NCBI GenBank assembly: GCA_047618115.1
Contig: JBLHKV010000077.1
Span: 1 to 14,369, forward strand
Length of the DNA: 14,369 nucleotides
Reading direction: 5' to 3'
Source: CALJGI01 sp047618115
GTDB lineage: Bacteria > Pseudomonadota > Gammaproteobacteria > Pseudomonadales > Halieaceae
Below the pieces are notes generated by a model, which had not been told where the DNA came from, did not search any database, and worked only from the letters and a program-made list of their open reading frames with translations. The position numbers and the translations under genes were made by a program. Positions 6,212 to 12,928 of the stretch are shown here, in pieces (the stretch's first letter is position 1; every line of letters begins with the position of its first letter).

Positions 6212-7906
6212 CTAGCCTATCCCCCAGGTTTCGGCAAGATACTTCCAGTTGATAAAATAGTACAGGGCGAAGCTGATGAAAAACACCATTGCAAGTACCA
6301 TAGTGCCTGGGATAGCCATGGCACTGCCGCCGTTGGCTGCATATTCTTCATCGGTGACTGGCGCAGCCATACAGGGTACTGGCATTTTATCTTCACCGAG
6401 CTTTTTCCCAAACAACAACGTGCCAACAATTATCAAACAGAACGCTGCGCCTCCGGCCACTGCCAGAATCACCGACATCCCGTTCAGTGCCATCATGGTG
6501 TAGGCGGCCGCTGGAAAGTCATGGGTAATCCCACCCGTTCCGGTAAAGCCAATATCCCAGTGTCTGCGCGGAATACCCAAGGTTCCGGCACCCATCAGGA
6601 ACAGCGACACACCTGCCATTCCCAGCCCAAACATATACGGCTGCCAGCGCGCCAAACCCTTCCAGATAAGCTCCCTCCTGAATAACACTGGTACTAACCA
6701 ATAGGTCAGAGCCATGAAGGTTAGTGTTGTTCCAAGCACCACAGTCGCGTGAAAGTGACCAGGTACATAAAGAGTGTTGTGAACCAGCACGTTGATCTGC
6801 TCGGCACCCATTACCACCCCGGTGATGCCACCGAGGAAACCAAAGCCAACCAGTGAGATAAACATGCCCGAGAAAGTAGGATTACCCCAGGGCGCTTTTC
6901 GCAACCAGGTAAACAGACCAGCTGTATGACCACGAGCGCGCTGTGCAGCCTCTATAGAGCCCGGAACGGTAAGCCCGTGGACCATCGAAGCCATCACCGC
7001 AAGGTACATCGCATAACTGGTGTTGAACATTTTGAAGTTTGAACTGACGCCTGGGTCAGCCAGCAAATGGTGCACACTGGCCAGTTGCAAAAACAGAATA
7101 TACATAAGGAAAGCAGTACGGCTCACTTTTTCAGATAGCGGTCGTGCTCCAAAAACAACCGCAGCGATCGCGTACCAAACTGCCACATGCGCTGCAACAT
7201 TAATCTGTTGGGACGAGTGGCCAAATGCCCACCAAATTAATCTATAGGCCAGCACATCGATCTCGCCTACCAATCCCACGCTCCAAAGAAAGGTTGGTAA
7301 CAAAATAATGGCACCGCTGACTATGGTAAATACAGCAATAACGGCAGCGGTGATCGCGCCAAACGTGACCAGGGGTACAGACCCCTCGTAGGTCTTCTCT
7401 GCCTTAGCCACAACCAGTGTGCCAAAAAAAACAAACGTCCCAATCAGAGCTCCTACTGCAAACAAAATTAAACTCAGGTAAAAGAGCGGGTGAGCCTCCA
7501 TAGGTACGTAGGACGTCATCATCACGCTGGAACTGCCTTGTAAAACGACAATATTATTGACCACTGCTCCCACAACCATGAGCCCAAATCCGGCCCAAGC
7601 CCAGCGCGGGGTGGCCAGACGGCATTTGAGAAGAACCGATGAGCAAAAATATAGCACTGCTATTTCAAAAAATATCAGCCAAAAAATCAGTACATTGATA
7701 CCGTGCAGGGTTAGCGCCATATAAAAATCATCGGCCGCCAGCAGGTGAACGGCGGGCCAGCGAGTCAGGCCTACAAACAATCCGTACAGCCCACCCAAAA
7801 GAAGAAACACGACCGCTGCGACCGCATTCGCTTTGATCAATTTCTCTGCTGGTCCATGAAACTGGAGCCCGGTGTCGGGACAGGTCCTGTAGTCTTGAGT
7901 ACCCAT
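6212..7906 (-). CDS. Heme-copper superfamily subunit I, eNOR-like nitric oxide reductase catalytic subunit
   Basis: This 564-residue, 12- to 14-helix protein is B-type heme-copper in style. Metal ligands seen: H68 (LTLHG) and H386 for the low-spin heme, H384 (PGHFH) for the high-spin heme, and H230, H279 and H280 for CuB. The oxygen reductase motif HPEVY reads HSSQQ (230-234), so the cross-linked Tyr is Gln (Q234) and the proton-channel Glu is gone. Loss of that Tyr marks the NO reductases of this superfamily, and Gln here with a CuA partner fits the eNOR group. The protein should reduce NO to N2O in the cytoplasmic membrane. Start: the frame runs up to a TTG at 7927, but the ATG at 7906 has GGGAG six to seven bases upstream and lies ten bases past the upstream stop, so I chose it. 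Activity is inferred from residues; the family is sure. Confidence 0.85.
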   Translation of the reverse strand: MGTQDYRTCPDTGLQFHGPAEKLIKANAVAAVVFLLLGGLYGLFVGLTRWPAVHLLAADDFYMALTLHGINVLIFWLIFFEIAVLYFCSSVLLKCRLATPRWAWAGFGLMVVGAVVNNIVVLQGSSSVMMTSYVPMEAHPLFYLSLILFAVGALIGTFVFFGTLVVAKAEKTYEGSVPLVTFGAITAAVIAVFTIVSGAIILLPTFLWSVGLVGEIDVLAYRLIWWAFGHSSQQINVAAHVAVWYAIAAVVFGARPLSEKVSRTAFLMYILFLQLASVHHLLADPGVSSNFKMFNTSYAMYLAVMASMVHGLTVPGSIEAAQRARGHTAGLFTWLRKAPWGNPTFSGMFISLVGFGFLGGITGVVMGAEQINVLVHNTLYVPGHFHATVVLGTTLTFMALTYWLVPVLFRRELIWKGLARWQPYMFGLGMAGVSLFLMGAGTLGIPRRHWDIGFTGTGGITHDFPAAAYTMMALNGMSVILAVAGGAAFCLIIVGTLLFGKKLGEDKMPVPCMAAPVTDEEYAANGGSAMAIPGTMVLAMVFFISFALYYFINWKYLAETWGIG

Positions 7907-7916
7907 CAATCTCTCC

Positions 7917-8459
7917 CTAGTCCACAACCAGTATTTTGCCGATCATCAGATGGTGTCCGATGCCGCAGTATTCATTACAGATAACCGAGTACTCTCCGGA
8001 CGCATTTGGTGTCAATGTAAACACGTGCTCGTAATTGGGCAGGACCTGAATGTTGATATTGGCAGGCTGTAATGAAAACCCATGCTGCCAGTCCAACGAG
8101 GAAAGATGGAAGCGATAGGTCTCCCCGTTCTTGAGCTCAATTATCGGCCACCAATCCCACAACCGGGCAATCATGTATACGTCACCTCCAACAGGCGGCG
8201 CTACCACGGGATAGTTCCGAGGTCCCTCGTTACGCACGGTGTATTGATCTACAAATTTTTGTGTCGTTTCCTGGAAGGCCTTGGGCGTAGTTTTGTAGGT
8301 CTCGGTGCCTAGGTTTTGCTTACCCACAACATGCCAATAGGGCATCATGAAAGTCATAACCATGCCCCAGATAAATACTAGGGTAATCCACATCAGTTCC
8401 GACTTGTGGATAGGCTCGTTCCACCAGAGCTTTTTCGCGGGGGGCAACAAACTGGACAT
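7917..8459 (-). CDS. CuA-containing subunit II of the NO reductase-like heme-copper enzyme
   Basis: This 180-residue subunit II has a single membrane helix (about 22-42) and a periplasmic cupredoxin domain. It keeps the complete binuclear CuA set: H126 in DWQHGFS, then CNEYCGIGHHLM with C161, E163, C165, H169 and M172. It accepts electrons from a periplasmic donor and passes them to the subunit I heme. It has no heme c motif (CxxCH), unlike cNOR NorC. One helix instead of the usual two matches B-type (ba3-like) subunit II. The ribosome site AGAGGAG lies six bases before the ATG. It starts 28 bases after the stop of the 51-residue gene and ends ten bases before the subunit I ATG, so the three should be co-translated. 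Confidence 0.92.
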   Translation of the reverse strand: MSSLLPPAKKLWWNEPIHKSELMWITLVFIWGMVMTFMMPYWHVVGKQNLGTETYKTTPKAFQETTQKFVDQYTVRNEGPRNYPVVAPPVGGDVYMIARLWDWWPIIELKNGETYRFHLSSLDWQHGFSLQPANINIQVLPNYEHVFTLTPNASGEYSVICNEYCGIGHHLMIGKILVVD

Positions 8460-8487
8460 AACTAACTCCTCTATGCCGTACGCGGTG

Positions 8488-8643
8488 TTAGCGTATCGGA
8501 ATCGTCATGATTTCGACGAGCCCCCAGGCCAGGTACAAGACGGCCGGGCACGCCACGCCTAAAAATAATAGAAGGAATGGGTTATCCAGCAGTTTCTGCA
8601 TCATGGGTACGTCTTCGATTTCCAATGGACTCTGTTCAGACAT
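8488..8643 (-). CDS. Small single-helix membrane protein, first gene of the operon (candidate subunit)
   Basis: A 51-residue protein, short enough to be missed by ordinary gene callers, is encoded between the promoter and the CuA subunit. It begins MSEQSPLEIEDV and has an acidic, soluble N-terminus. One hydrophobic helix spans about residues 22-41 with a Cys-Pro near its middle (C32, P33), and a short tail ends in IPIR. The ATG at 8643 is preceded by GGAG with eight bases of spacing, a good ribosome site. The following gene starts 28 bases after its stop. By size, topology and place it resembles the small one-helix subunit IIa of ba3-type oxidases, so it is probably a structural subunit of this enzyme. 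That role is inferred; I recognise no family motif. Confidence 0.75.
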   Translation of the reverse strand: MSEQSPLEIEDVPMMQKLLDNPFLLLFLGVACPAVLYLAWGLVEIMTIPIR

Positions 8644-8692
8644 CGCTGGCACTCCGCTGGTCGTTCTTTTGGCGCATTATCAATTTAGCAAC

Positions 8693-8698
8693 ATGATA
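8693..8698 (-). promoter_or_regulatory. -10 element of the NO reductase-like operon promoter
   Basis: TATCAT on the minus strand matches the sigma-70 -10 consensus at five of six positions. It starts 29.5 bases from the centre of the Dnr-type operator and predicts transcription from about 8686, giving a leader of about 43 bases before the 51-residue gene. No -35 element is needed for a class II activated promoter, and none stands out. Confidence 0.6.
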
Positions 8699-8720
8699 AG
8701 TCCGAGCCTGGGCCGTGACC

Positions 8721-8734
8721 TTGACCTCAATCAA
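8721..8734. promoter_or_regulatory. CRP/FNR-family (Dnr/NnrR-type) operator
   Basis: TTGACCTCAATCAA matches the FNR/Dnr consensus TTGAT-N4-ATCAA with one mismatch and sits inside a longer dyad CCTTGA...TCAAGG. It lies in the divergent region between the eight-gene minus operon and nnrU. The centre (8727.5) is 41.5 bases from the predicted minus-strand start of transcription, the classical activating position. It may also serve nnrU. Regulators of this family respond to low oxygen or NO. Confidence 0.75.
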
Positions 8735-8816
8735 GGTTCTCTGAGAAAGATGTCGAGATGACGAATTGGGCTGACCGCGTTAGGATAGACGGACAGACGA
8801 TTGAGGAGATCTACAC

Positions 8817-9377
8817 ATGGCATTGTTGATTATTGGATTATGTCTTTGGGCGGCAATTCACCTGCTACCTTCAGCTGGGCGTGGGATACGCGAGGCAGTG
8901 ATCGCCAGGACCGGCTTTGATGCATACAGAGGACTATTTTCTGTTGCTATTTTGGGCTCGCTGGCTTTGATTGTATTCGGTTGGCGGCAAAGCACACCCG
9001 AATATTTCTATGTTCCCTCGGAGACCCTGCGTAGTGTAGCCATAGCGACTATGGCTGTGAGCTTCGTACTTCTGGGAGCGAGTGGGCGAGCTACTCGAAT
9101 AGGGCGTGTCGTACGTCACCCCCAGCTCACTGGGATTTTGGTGTGGTCGCTTGCGCACTTAATGGCAAATGGCGACTCACGATCTCTCGTGCTGTTCGGT
9201 GGTATGGGCATTTGGTCGGTGTTATCTATGATTTTAATTAATCGACGCGACGGTGACTGGATCAAACCCGAAGCCCCTTCCGTGGCCAAAGAGCTAATCG
9301 GTGTGATACTAAGCTTAGTGGTAATGGCTCTGGTTATGCTCGCCCACCCTTGGATCGCTGGCATGCCTCTGTTTTGA
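8817..9377 (+). CDS. nnrU: NnrU-family membrane protein
   Basis: This 186-residue integral membrane protein with about five to six helices belongs to the NnrU family, which occurs beside denitrification genes and is needed for NO or nitrite reductase function in some alphaproteobacteria; its molecular job is not settled. The family block is clear: RHPQLTGILVWSLAHLMANG (100-119), followed by LFGGMGIWS. The family is related to the isoprenylcysteine methyltransferase-like and HemE/NnrS-adjacent membrane proteins only loosely. The start is well supported by GAGGAG eight bases before the ATG. It is transcribed divergently from the NO reductase-like operon and shares the 173-base region with the Dnr-type operator. 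A TAGGAT sequence at 8781-8786 could be its -10. Its tail faces the porin gene, 18 bases away. Confidence 0.9.
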   Translation: MALLIIGLCLWAAIHLLPSAGRGIREAVIARTGFDAYRGLFSVAILGSLALIVFGWRQSTPEYFYVPSETLRSVAIATMAVSFVLLGASGRATRIGRVVRHPQLTGILVWSLAHLMANGDSRSLVLFGGMGIWSVLSMILINRRDGDWIKPEAPSVAKELIGVILSLVVMALVMLAHPWIAGMPLF

Positions 9378-9395
9378 ACATCCTATTTTCAGCAG

Positions 9396-10622
9396 CTACA
9401 TCTTCAGCTGCATGGTAAGCCACAATTTGTCTGTATCAGAATAGCGATCCCGACTATCGCTATCAAAGGCGGCATACTTGGCTTGTAGGGTTAGATGTTT
9501 GTTCGCCGGCCAGGTCCACACCAGATCAAGCTCGGTCCCAAAATCTGTACTGGAAGATTCCGCAGTAAATTTGTGGTAAACAAACATCCATTTTGAGCTC
9601 TCTAGCGAGCCGCCAAAACTGACGTAGGTATCTTCTATACCGTCGCCGGGGGTGCCGAGAAACTTGTCGGCCCAACCTTGGAATTTGTGTAGCGTTGCCA
9701 GCGGTGTTTTAAATCCTATGCCGTTGTCAGCGCCGAGTACTTCGCGCCCAAGCTTAGTGGACACAGGTCCCAACTTCGCCGATAACTCGAGAAGGTAGTA
9801 ATCCGCGCTATAGCGTTGACTAGACTCACCTGCGTCAGACTGGCGAGCCCAGGCGGCAGCGATTGATACCAGCTGGAATTTGCCACTGTACTCCAGACCC
9901 CATGTATTCGTGGAATTGTTCACGTTTTTTCCGGGCGCGTATCCCCTTTGTGGATCAAATTCCAGCCAATAGCCAAGGCCCGTAAGTTTGTGCTTGTCGC
10001 TTAGAGTGTAGTCCGCCCGCGCAACATAGCTATCCCCTACGAACTCAGCGGGATTGGCGGCATCATCGGGTCCAAATATACGATTCACCCTCGCTATATA
10101 GGCGACATCCAGTACCAATTTGAGGTCTGGTTTTAAGTGCAGCCTCAGTCCGTCGTAGGTCTGCTCGTTCTGGCGCCAGGCAACCCCACCGAGAAATCGT
10201 TGATTGCCATGCAGTATGCGCTGTCTACCGACCGTACCGACGAAACTGCCGCTGGAATATTTTAACCATAGCTGATTGAGGTCAGTGCCCTCCGGATCGG
10301 CGATGACCGGGTGCCCGGTTTTACCATTTACTGTGGAGTTGTAGTTGTCGACACCGATGGCGGTAATGTTGTCAATTTCCAGCGACGCCGTGAATCCGTT
10401 GATGGTCCCCGAGGTCATATTTAAACGTGAACGAAGCAAAGATGCACTCGCGTCCTCATCGATTCCGTCCTGTTCTACATTTTCGTAACGATAGCGTAAA
10501 TCAAGACTCACCTTACCCTCAGTCAACATGGCAGGTACATCGCCATCCGCTTCCTCCGACTGTGCGCTCTCCATTGCTGTCATCAACAGCCCTATAAGGA
10601 CTATGCTTGCTGAAATTTTCAT
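9396..10622 (-). CDS. Outer-membrane porin of the alginate-export (AlgE-like) type
   Basis: This 408-residue beta-barrel protein has a signal peptide at about residues 1-22. After it come alternating polar and hydrophobic strands, with the family block GRQRILHGNQRFLGG then WRQNEQTYDG (132-158) seen in proteins annotated as alginate export porins. It ends with a short strand (LWLTMQLKM); the last residue is Met rather than the usual Phe. Despite the family name, most members are general or solute-selective porins with no link to alginate, and there are no polysaccharide genes here. It begins 62 bases after the TonB receptor gene and is probably transcribed with it, which suggests a role in nutrient or metal entry. 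The ribosome site GAGG is 12 bases before the ATG, longer than ideal. The substrate is unknown. Confidence 0.8.
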   Translation of the reverse strand: MKISASIVLIGLLMTAMESAQSEEADGDVPAMLTEGKVSLDLRYRYENVEQDGIDEDASASLLRSRLNMTSGTINGFTASLEIDNITAIGVDNYNSTVNGKTGHPVIADPEGTDLNQLWLKYSSGSFVGTVGRQRILHGNQRFLGGVAWRQNEQTYDGLRLHLKPDLKLVLDVAYIARVNRIFGPDDAANPAEFVGDSYVARADYTLSDKHKLTGLGYWLEFDPQRGYAPGKNVNNSTNTWGLEYSGKFQLVSIAAAWARQSDAGESSQRYSADYYLLELSAKLGPVSTKLGREVLGADNGIGFKTPLATLHKFQGWADKFLGTPGDGIEDTYVSFGGSLESSKWMFVYHKFTAESSSTDFGTELDLVWTWPANKHLTLQAKYAAFDSDSRDRYSDTDKLWLTMQLKM

Positions 10623-10684
10623 TTCTATATCAAACCTCTTTAATCCTGGCTGTCTTACACAAATGCACAGGAAACTAGTTTCGC

Positions 10685-12760
10685 CTACCAGTCCGCAGTG
10701 AACTTGGCAGACACACTGCGGCCTATACCATGTAAATTTTCCATAGAACTGACGTAAGTCTTATCGCCCAGATTATGAAGCTCAAGAGCTATCGAAAACT
10801 CGTCCTCATTTCCAAAATCAAATCCTGCCGCTAGATTAATCGTGCCCCAACCCACTTTGTCTTCAAGCACTGCTCTACTCGAACCTGGCTCCTTTAAACT
10901 CGAAGCCGATTCGCCCCGTGCAAACATATCAATCCACGCGTCATGTAACCCCCAGGTTGCGCTACTGCCCTCCCATCGAACCCCTGTCTGCGCGCTGAAA
11001 CTAGCCGTTCCAGAATCCCAAGTAGAAAACTCTGCATAAGTATTACGCCGTTCTATCCACGTCAGGTTCAAATAGGGCTTAAGGGCCGACTTGGAACCTG
11101 TATATGCCAGGTAAACTTCCAAACCGTGCGCGGCAGACTTCCCCACATTCTGGTACAAGCGGTCGCGTCGACCCGGACAGTAGTCTGTCTCAATGCAGGG
11201 AAGATGATGTATGTAATCGTCTGACTCGCTAGCGAAGATTGCAGCATCCAGCGTCAGACTTGCCTTTTGAACGCGAACACCTAGTTCGTAGTTTAGTGAG
11301 GTTTCTGGTTTCAACTCGATATTGGGATTCACGAACCGGGATCCGGCATAGGCGCCCGTCGCCAATTGCATCAGCGAGGGGTAAACGTAACCCTCGCCTA
11401 CGTTTAGGCGCAGGCGCATGTCATCACTGTATTCCCAAACCGCACCGAACGCCGCAATCAAATTGTTGTCTCCCCCGAGATGCCCCACATCGAGGCTCTC
11501 TCGATCGCTTGAAGACAATTCACCACTCACGTGGTATTGACGCAATCCGAGTGTGGCTACCCACCTATCGGTGAGCTCCCAGGTATCGTGTAGAAACCAC
11601 GCCCAGGTTTCAATCTCTGCGGTGTCCCCTATCAACTCGGTGCCGCTGGTTGCGATCTCCGTCCAGGACAAGGTATCTACCTCTCGCCCCTGGTCTACCC
11701 GGTCAATCTGATACTGAATTCCCCCTATGAGTTGGTGATCACCCATACGAGCAAAATTAACCTGAGCCAATGCACCGCGAGTTTCCAGCTCGCTCTCGCT
11801 ATAGATGTCTCTTTCGTACCAAACTGTTTCAGTACGCGTATAGAACTCGCGCTCGCTGGTCTGAAAATAGCTATTGGCTCGAAAACTATCGACGTACTGG
11901 CTGTCTAACTCCCAACTGTAAGCAAAGCTGTGTTTCCGTCGATCCCGACGTGGGGTATCGAGATAGAAATCGGTTAATGGATAGCTGGTCTTCACCTCTT
12001 CCTCAACGAAAATTTCAGAACTACTGCGATAGTCTTCGTAGTGATAGTCGAAACTATGTGCGCCCACTGTTTTGCCCAGATACAAATAGATATTGCTGCT
12101 ATCAAATGCAGTATTGTCGACCTCGCCAAGAGGGGTGTTACGCAGTCCGTAATCACTGCGGCTGTATGCCAGTCGATATTCGAGACCCTCAAGATCACCG
12201 AAAATACTGACAAAGCTGGTGGTTCCGTCGGCCGCCCCGTCATAACCATGAGAGAACGTGGCCTCCAATGGTTGGTCACCACCATTTTTGGTAATGAAAT
12301 TGACCACGCCACTGAGCGCGCGTGAACCATAAAGAATTGCTCCGGACCCGCGGATCATTTCGACACGTGCGACCATAGATGGGTGCAGCGTCAGCGGAGT
12401 TCCCACCTCGTGATGATCTGTGACCTCCTGACTATTGATTAGAATCGCCGTGCGCCTTGATTCCTCGCCACGAATGCGAATGCGTTTCATACCCGGTTGC
12501 CCCGAATCTGTCACTCTGACTCCGGGAATGTCTCTCAGTAAATCTGCCAGTGCCACAGCGGTGGAACGATCGAGCTGGTCTTGATTGATAACGCTCAAAC
12601 TAAGTGGACTATCCAGTACTCGCTCCTCTCTTCGAGCGGCGGTAACCACTACCTCCTCAAGTCTAGTGCCCATTGATAGCTGGGTTTCCGTTGCTGCTGT
12701 TACTGGAGCCAACTGGCACATGAGGGCTATCACCAGTATTTTCTTATAGAACTGCCTCAT
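10685..12760 (-). CDS. TonB-dependent outer-membrane receptor (heme- or copper-type)
   Basis: This 691-residue receptor imports a ligand through the outer membrane using TonB. It has a signal peptide (about 1-22), a TonB box EEVVVTA (35-41), a plug domain (about 45-158, with IRIRGEE and ARVEMIRGSGAILYGSRALSG), and a 22-strand-type barrel ending in FTADW. The segment VNPNIELKPETS (478-488) preceded by YPSLMQLATGAY resembles the FRAP/NPNL boxes of heme receptors. A loop near 518-528 reads HHLPCIETDYC, with two histidines and two cysteines that look able to bind a metal. It is divergent from nosR, and copper receptors (NosA/OprC) are known near nos genes, so copper is a second possibility; sequence alone does not decide. 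GGGG lies seven bases before the ATG. It heads a likely two-gene unit with the porin. Confidence 0.85.
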   Translation of the reverse strand: MRQFYKKILVIALMCQLAPVTAATETQLSMGTRLEEVVVTAARREERVLDSPLSLSVINQDQLDRSTAVALADLLRDIPGVRVTDSGQPGMKRIRIRGEESRRTAILINSQEVTDHHEVGTPLTLHPSMVARVEMIRGSGAILYGSRALSGVVNFITKNGGDQPLEATFSHGYDGAADGTTSFVSIFGDLEGLEYRLAYSRSDYGLRNTPLGEVDNTAFDSSNIYLYLGKTVGAHSFDYHYEDYRSSSEIFVEEEVKTSYPLTDFYLDTPRRDRRKHSFAYSWELDSQYVDSFRANSYFQTSEREFYTRTETVWYERDIYSESELETRGALAQVNFARMGDHQLIGGIQYQIDRVDQGREVDTLSWTEIATSGTELIGDTAEIETWAWFLHDTWELTDRWVATLGLRQYHVSGELSSSDRESLDVGHLGGDNNLIAAFGAVWEYSDDMRLRLNVGEGYVYPSLMQLATGAYAGSRFVNPNIELKPETSLNYELGVRVQKASLTLDAAIFASESDDYIHHLPCIETDYCPGRRDRLYQNVGKSAAHGLEVYLAYTGSKSALKPYLNLTWIERRNTYAEFSTWDSGTASFSAQTGVRWEGSSATWGLHDAWIDMFARGESASSLKEPGSSRAVLEDKVGWGTINLAAGFDFGNEDEFSIALELHNLGDKTYVSSMENLHGIGRSVSAKFTADW

Positions 12761-12860
12761 CCAATCCCCCTAATCGACTGTGTTGAATTTATGTAACGTT
12801 ATTGTATTGATTGCCGTGCTTATCGCGTTGATCTAGCGCAGGTATTGAACCGGAAACTCC

Positions 12861-12874
12861 TTGACCTGTGTCAT
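12861..12874 (+). promoter_or_regulatory. CRP/FNR-family (Dnr/NnrR-type) operator of nosR
   Basis: TTGACCTGTGTCAT is a dyad TGAC-N4-GTCA close to the FNR/Dnr consensus TTGAT-N4-ATCAA. Its centre (12867.5) is 29.5 bases upstream of a TATCAT -10 element, so it lies at -41.5 from a predicted transcription start near 12909. The same layout occurs before the NO reductase-like operon, which strengthens both calls. Confidence 0.7.
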
Positions 12875-12896
12875 GCCGGGACTAGTGAATTACAAC

Positions 12897-12902
12897 TATC
12901 AT
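12897..12902 (+). promoter_or_regulatory. -10 element of the nosR promoter
   Basis: TATCAT matches the -10 consensus at five of six positions and has the right spacing from the Dnr-type operator. It predicts a start of transcription near 12909 and a leader of about 20 bases before nosR. Confidence 0.55.
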
Positions 12903-12928
12903 CGTGGCTTACTAACGTGGATACAGTG

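Larger units (their letters stand above)
12761..12928. promoter_or_regulatory. Divergent promoter region between the TonB receptor and nosR
   Basis: This 168-base region separates two divergent genes. The nosR side carries a Dnr-type operator and -10 element (listed separately). On the receptor side, TACAAT on the minus strand at 12806-12801 could be a -10, without a good -35. An eight-base palindrome TAACGTTA lies at about 12794-12801. I cannot assign it to a known regulator, and I see no clear Fur or Zur box. Confidence 0.5.

Noticed and set aside
6212..7906. Ordinary cytochrome c oxidase subunit I
   Set aside because: The fold and metal ligands fit, but the HPEVY motif with its essential Tyr is HSSQQ, so a normal oxygen reductase is unlikely.
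7907..7927. TTG start at 7927 for subunit I
   Set aside because: It would overlap the CuA gene and has no better ribosome site; the ATG at 7906 is preceded by GGGAG at good spacing.
8507..8761. Plus-strand frame of 84 codons opposite the operon start
   Set aside because: It is antisense to the supported 51-residue gene and crosses the promoter and operator; its translation has no family features.
9392..9411. Hairpin GCAGCT-N8-AGCTGC between nnrU and the porin gene as a terminator
   Set aside because: The stem is only six base pairs and is not followed by a T-run on either strand; most of it is inside the porin coding end.
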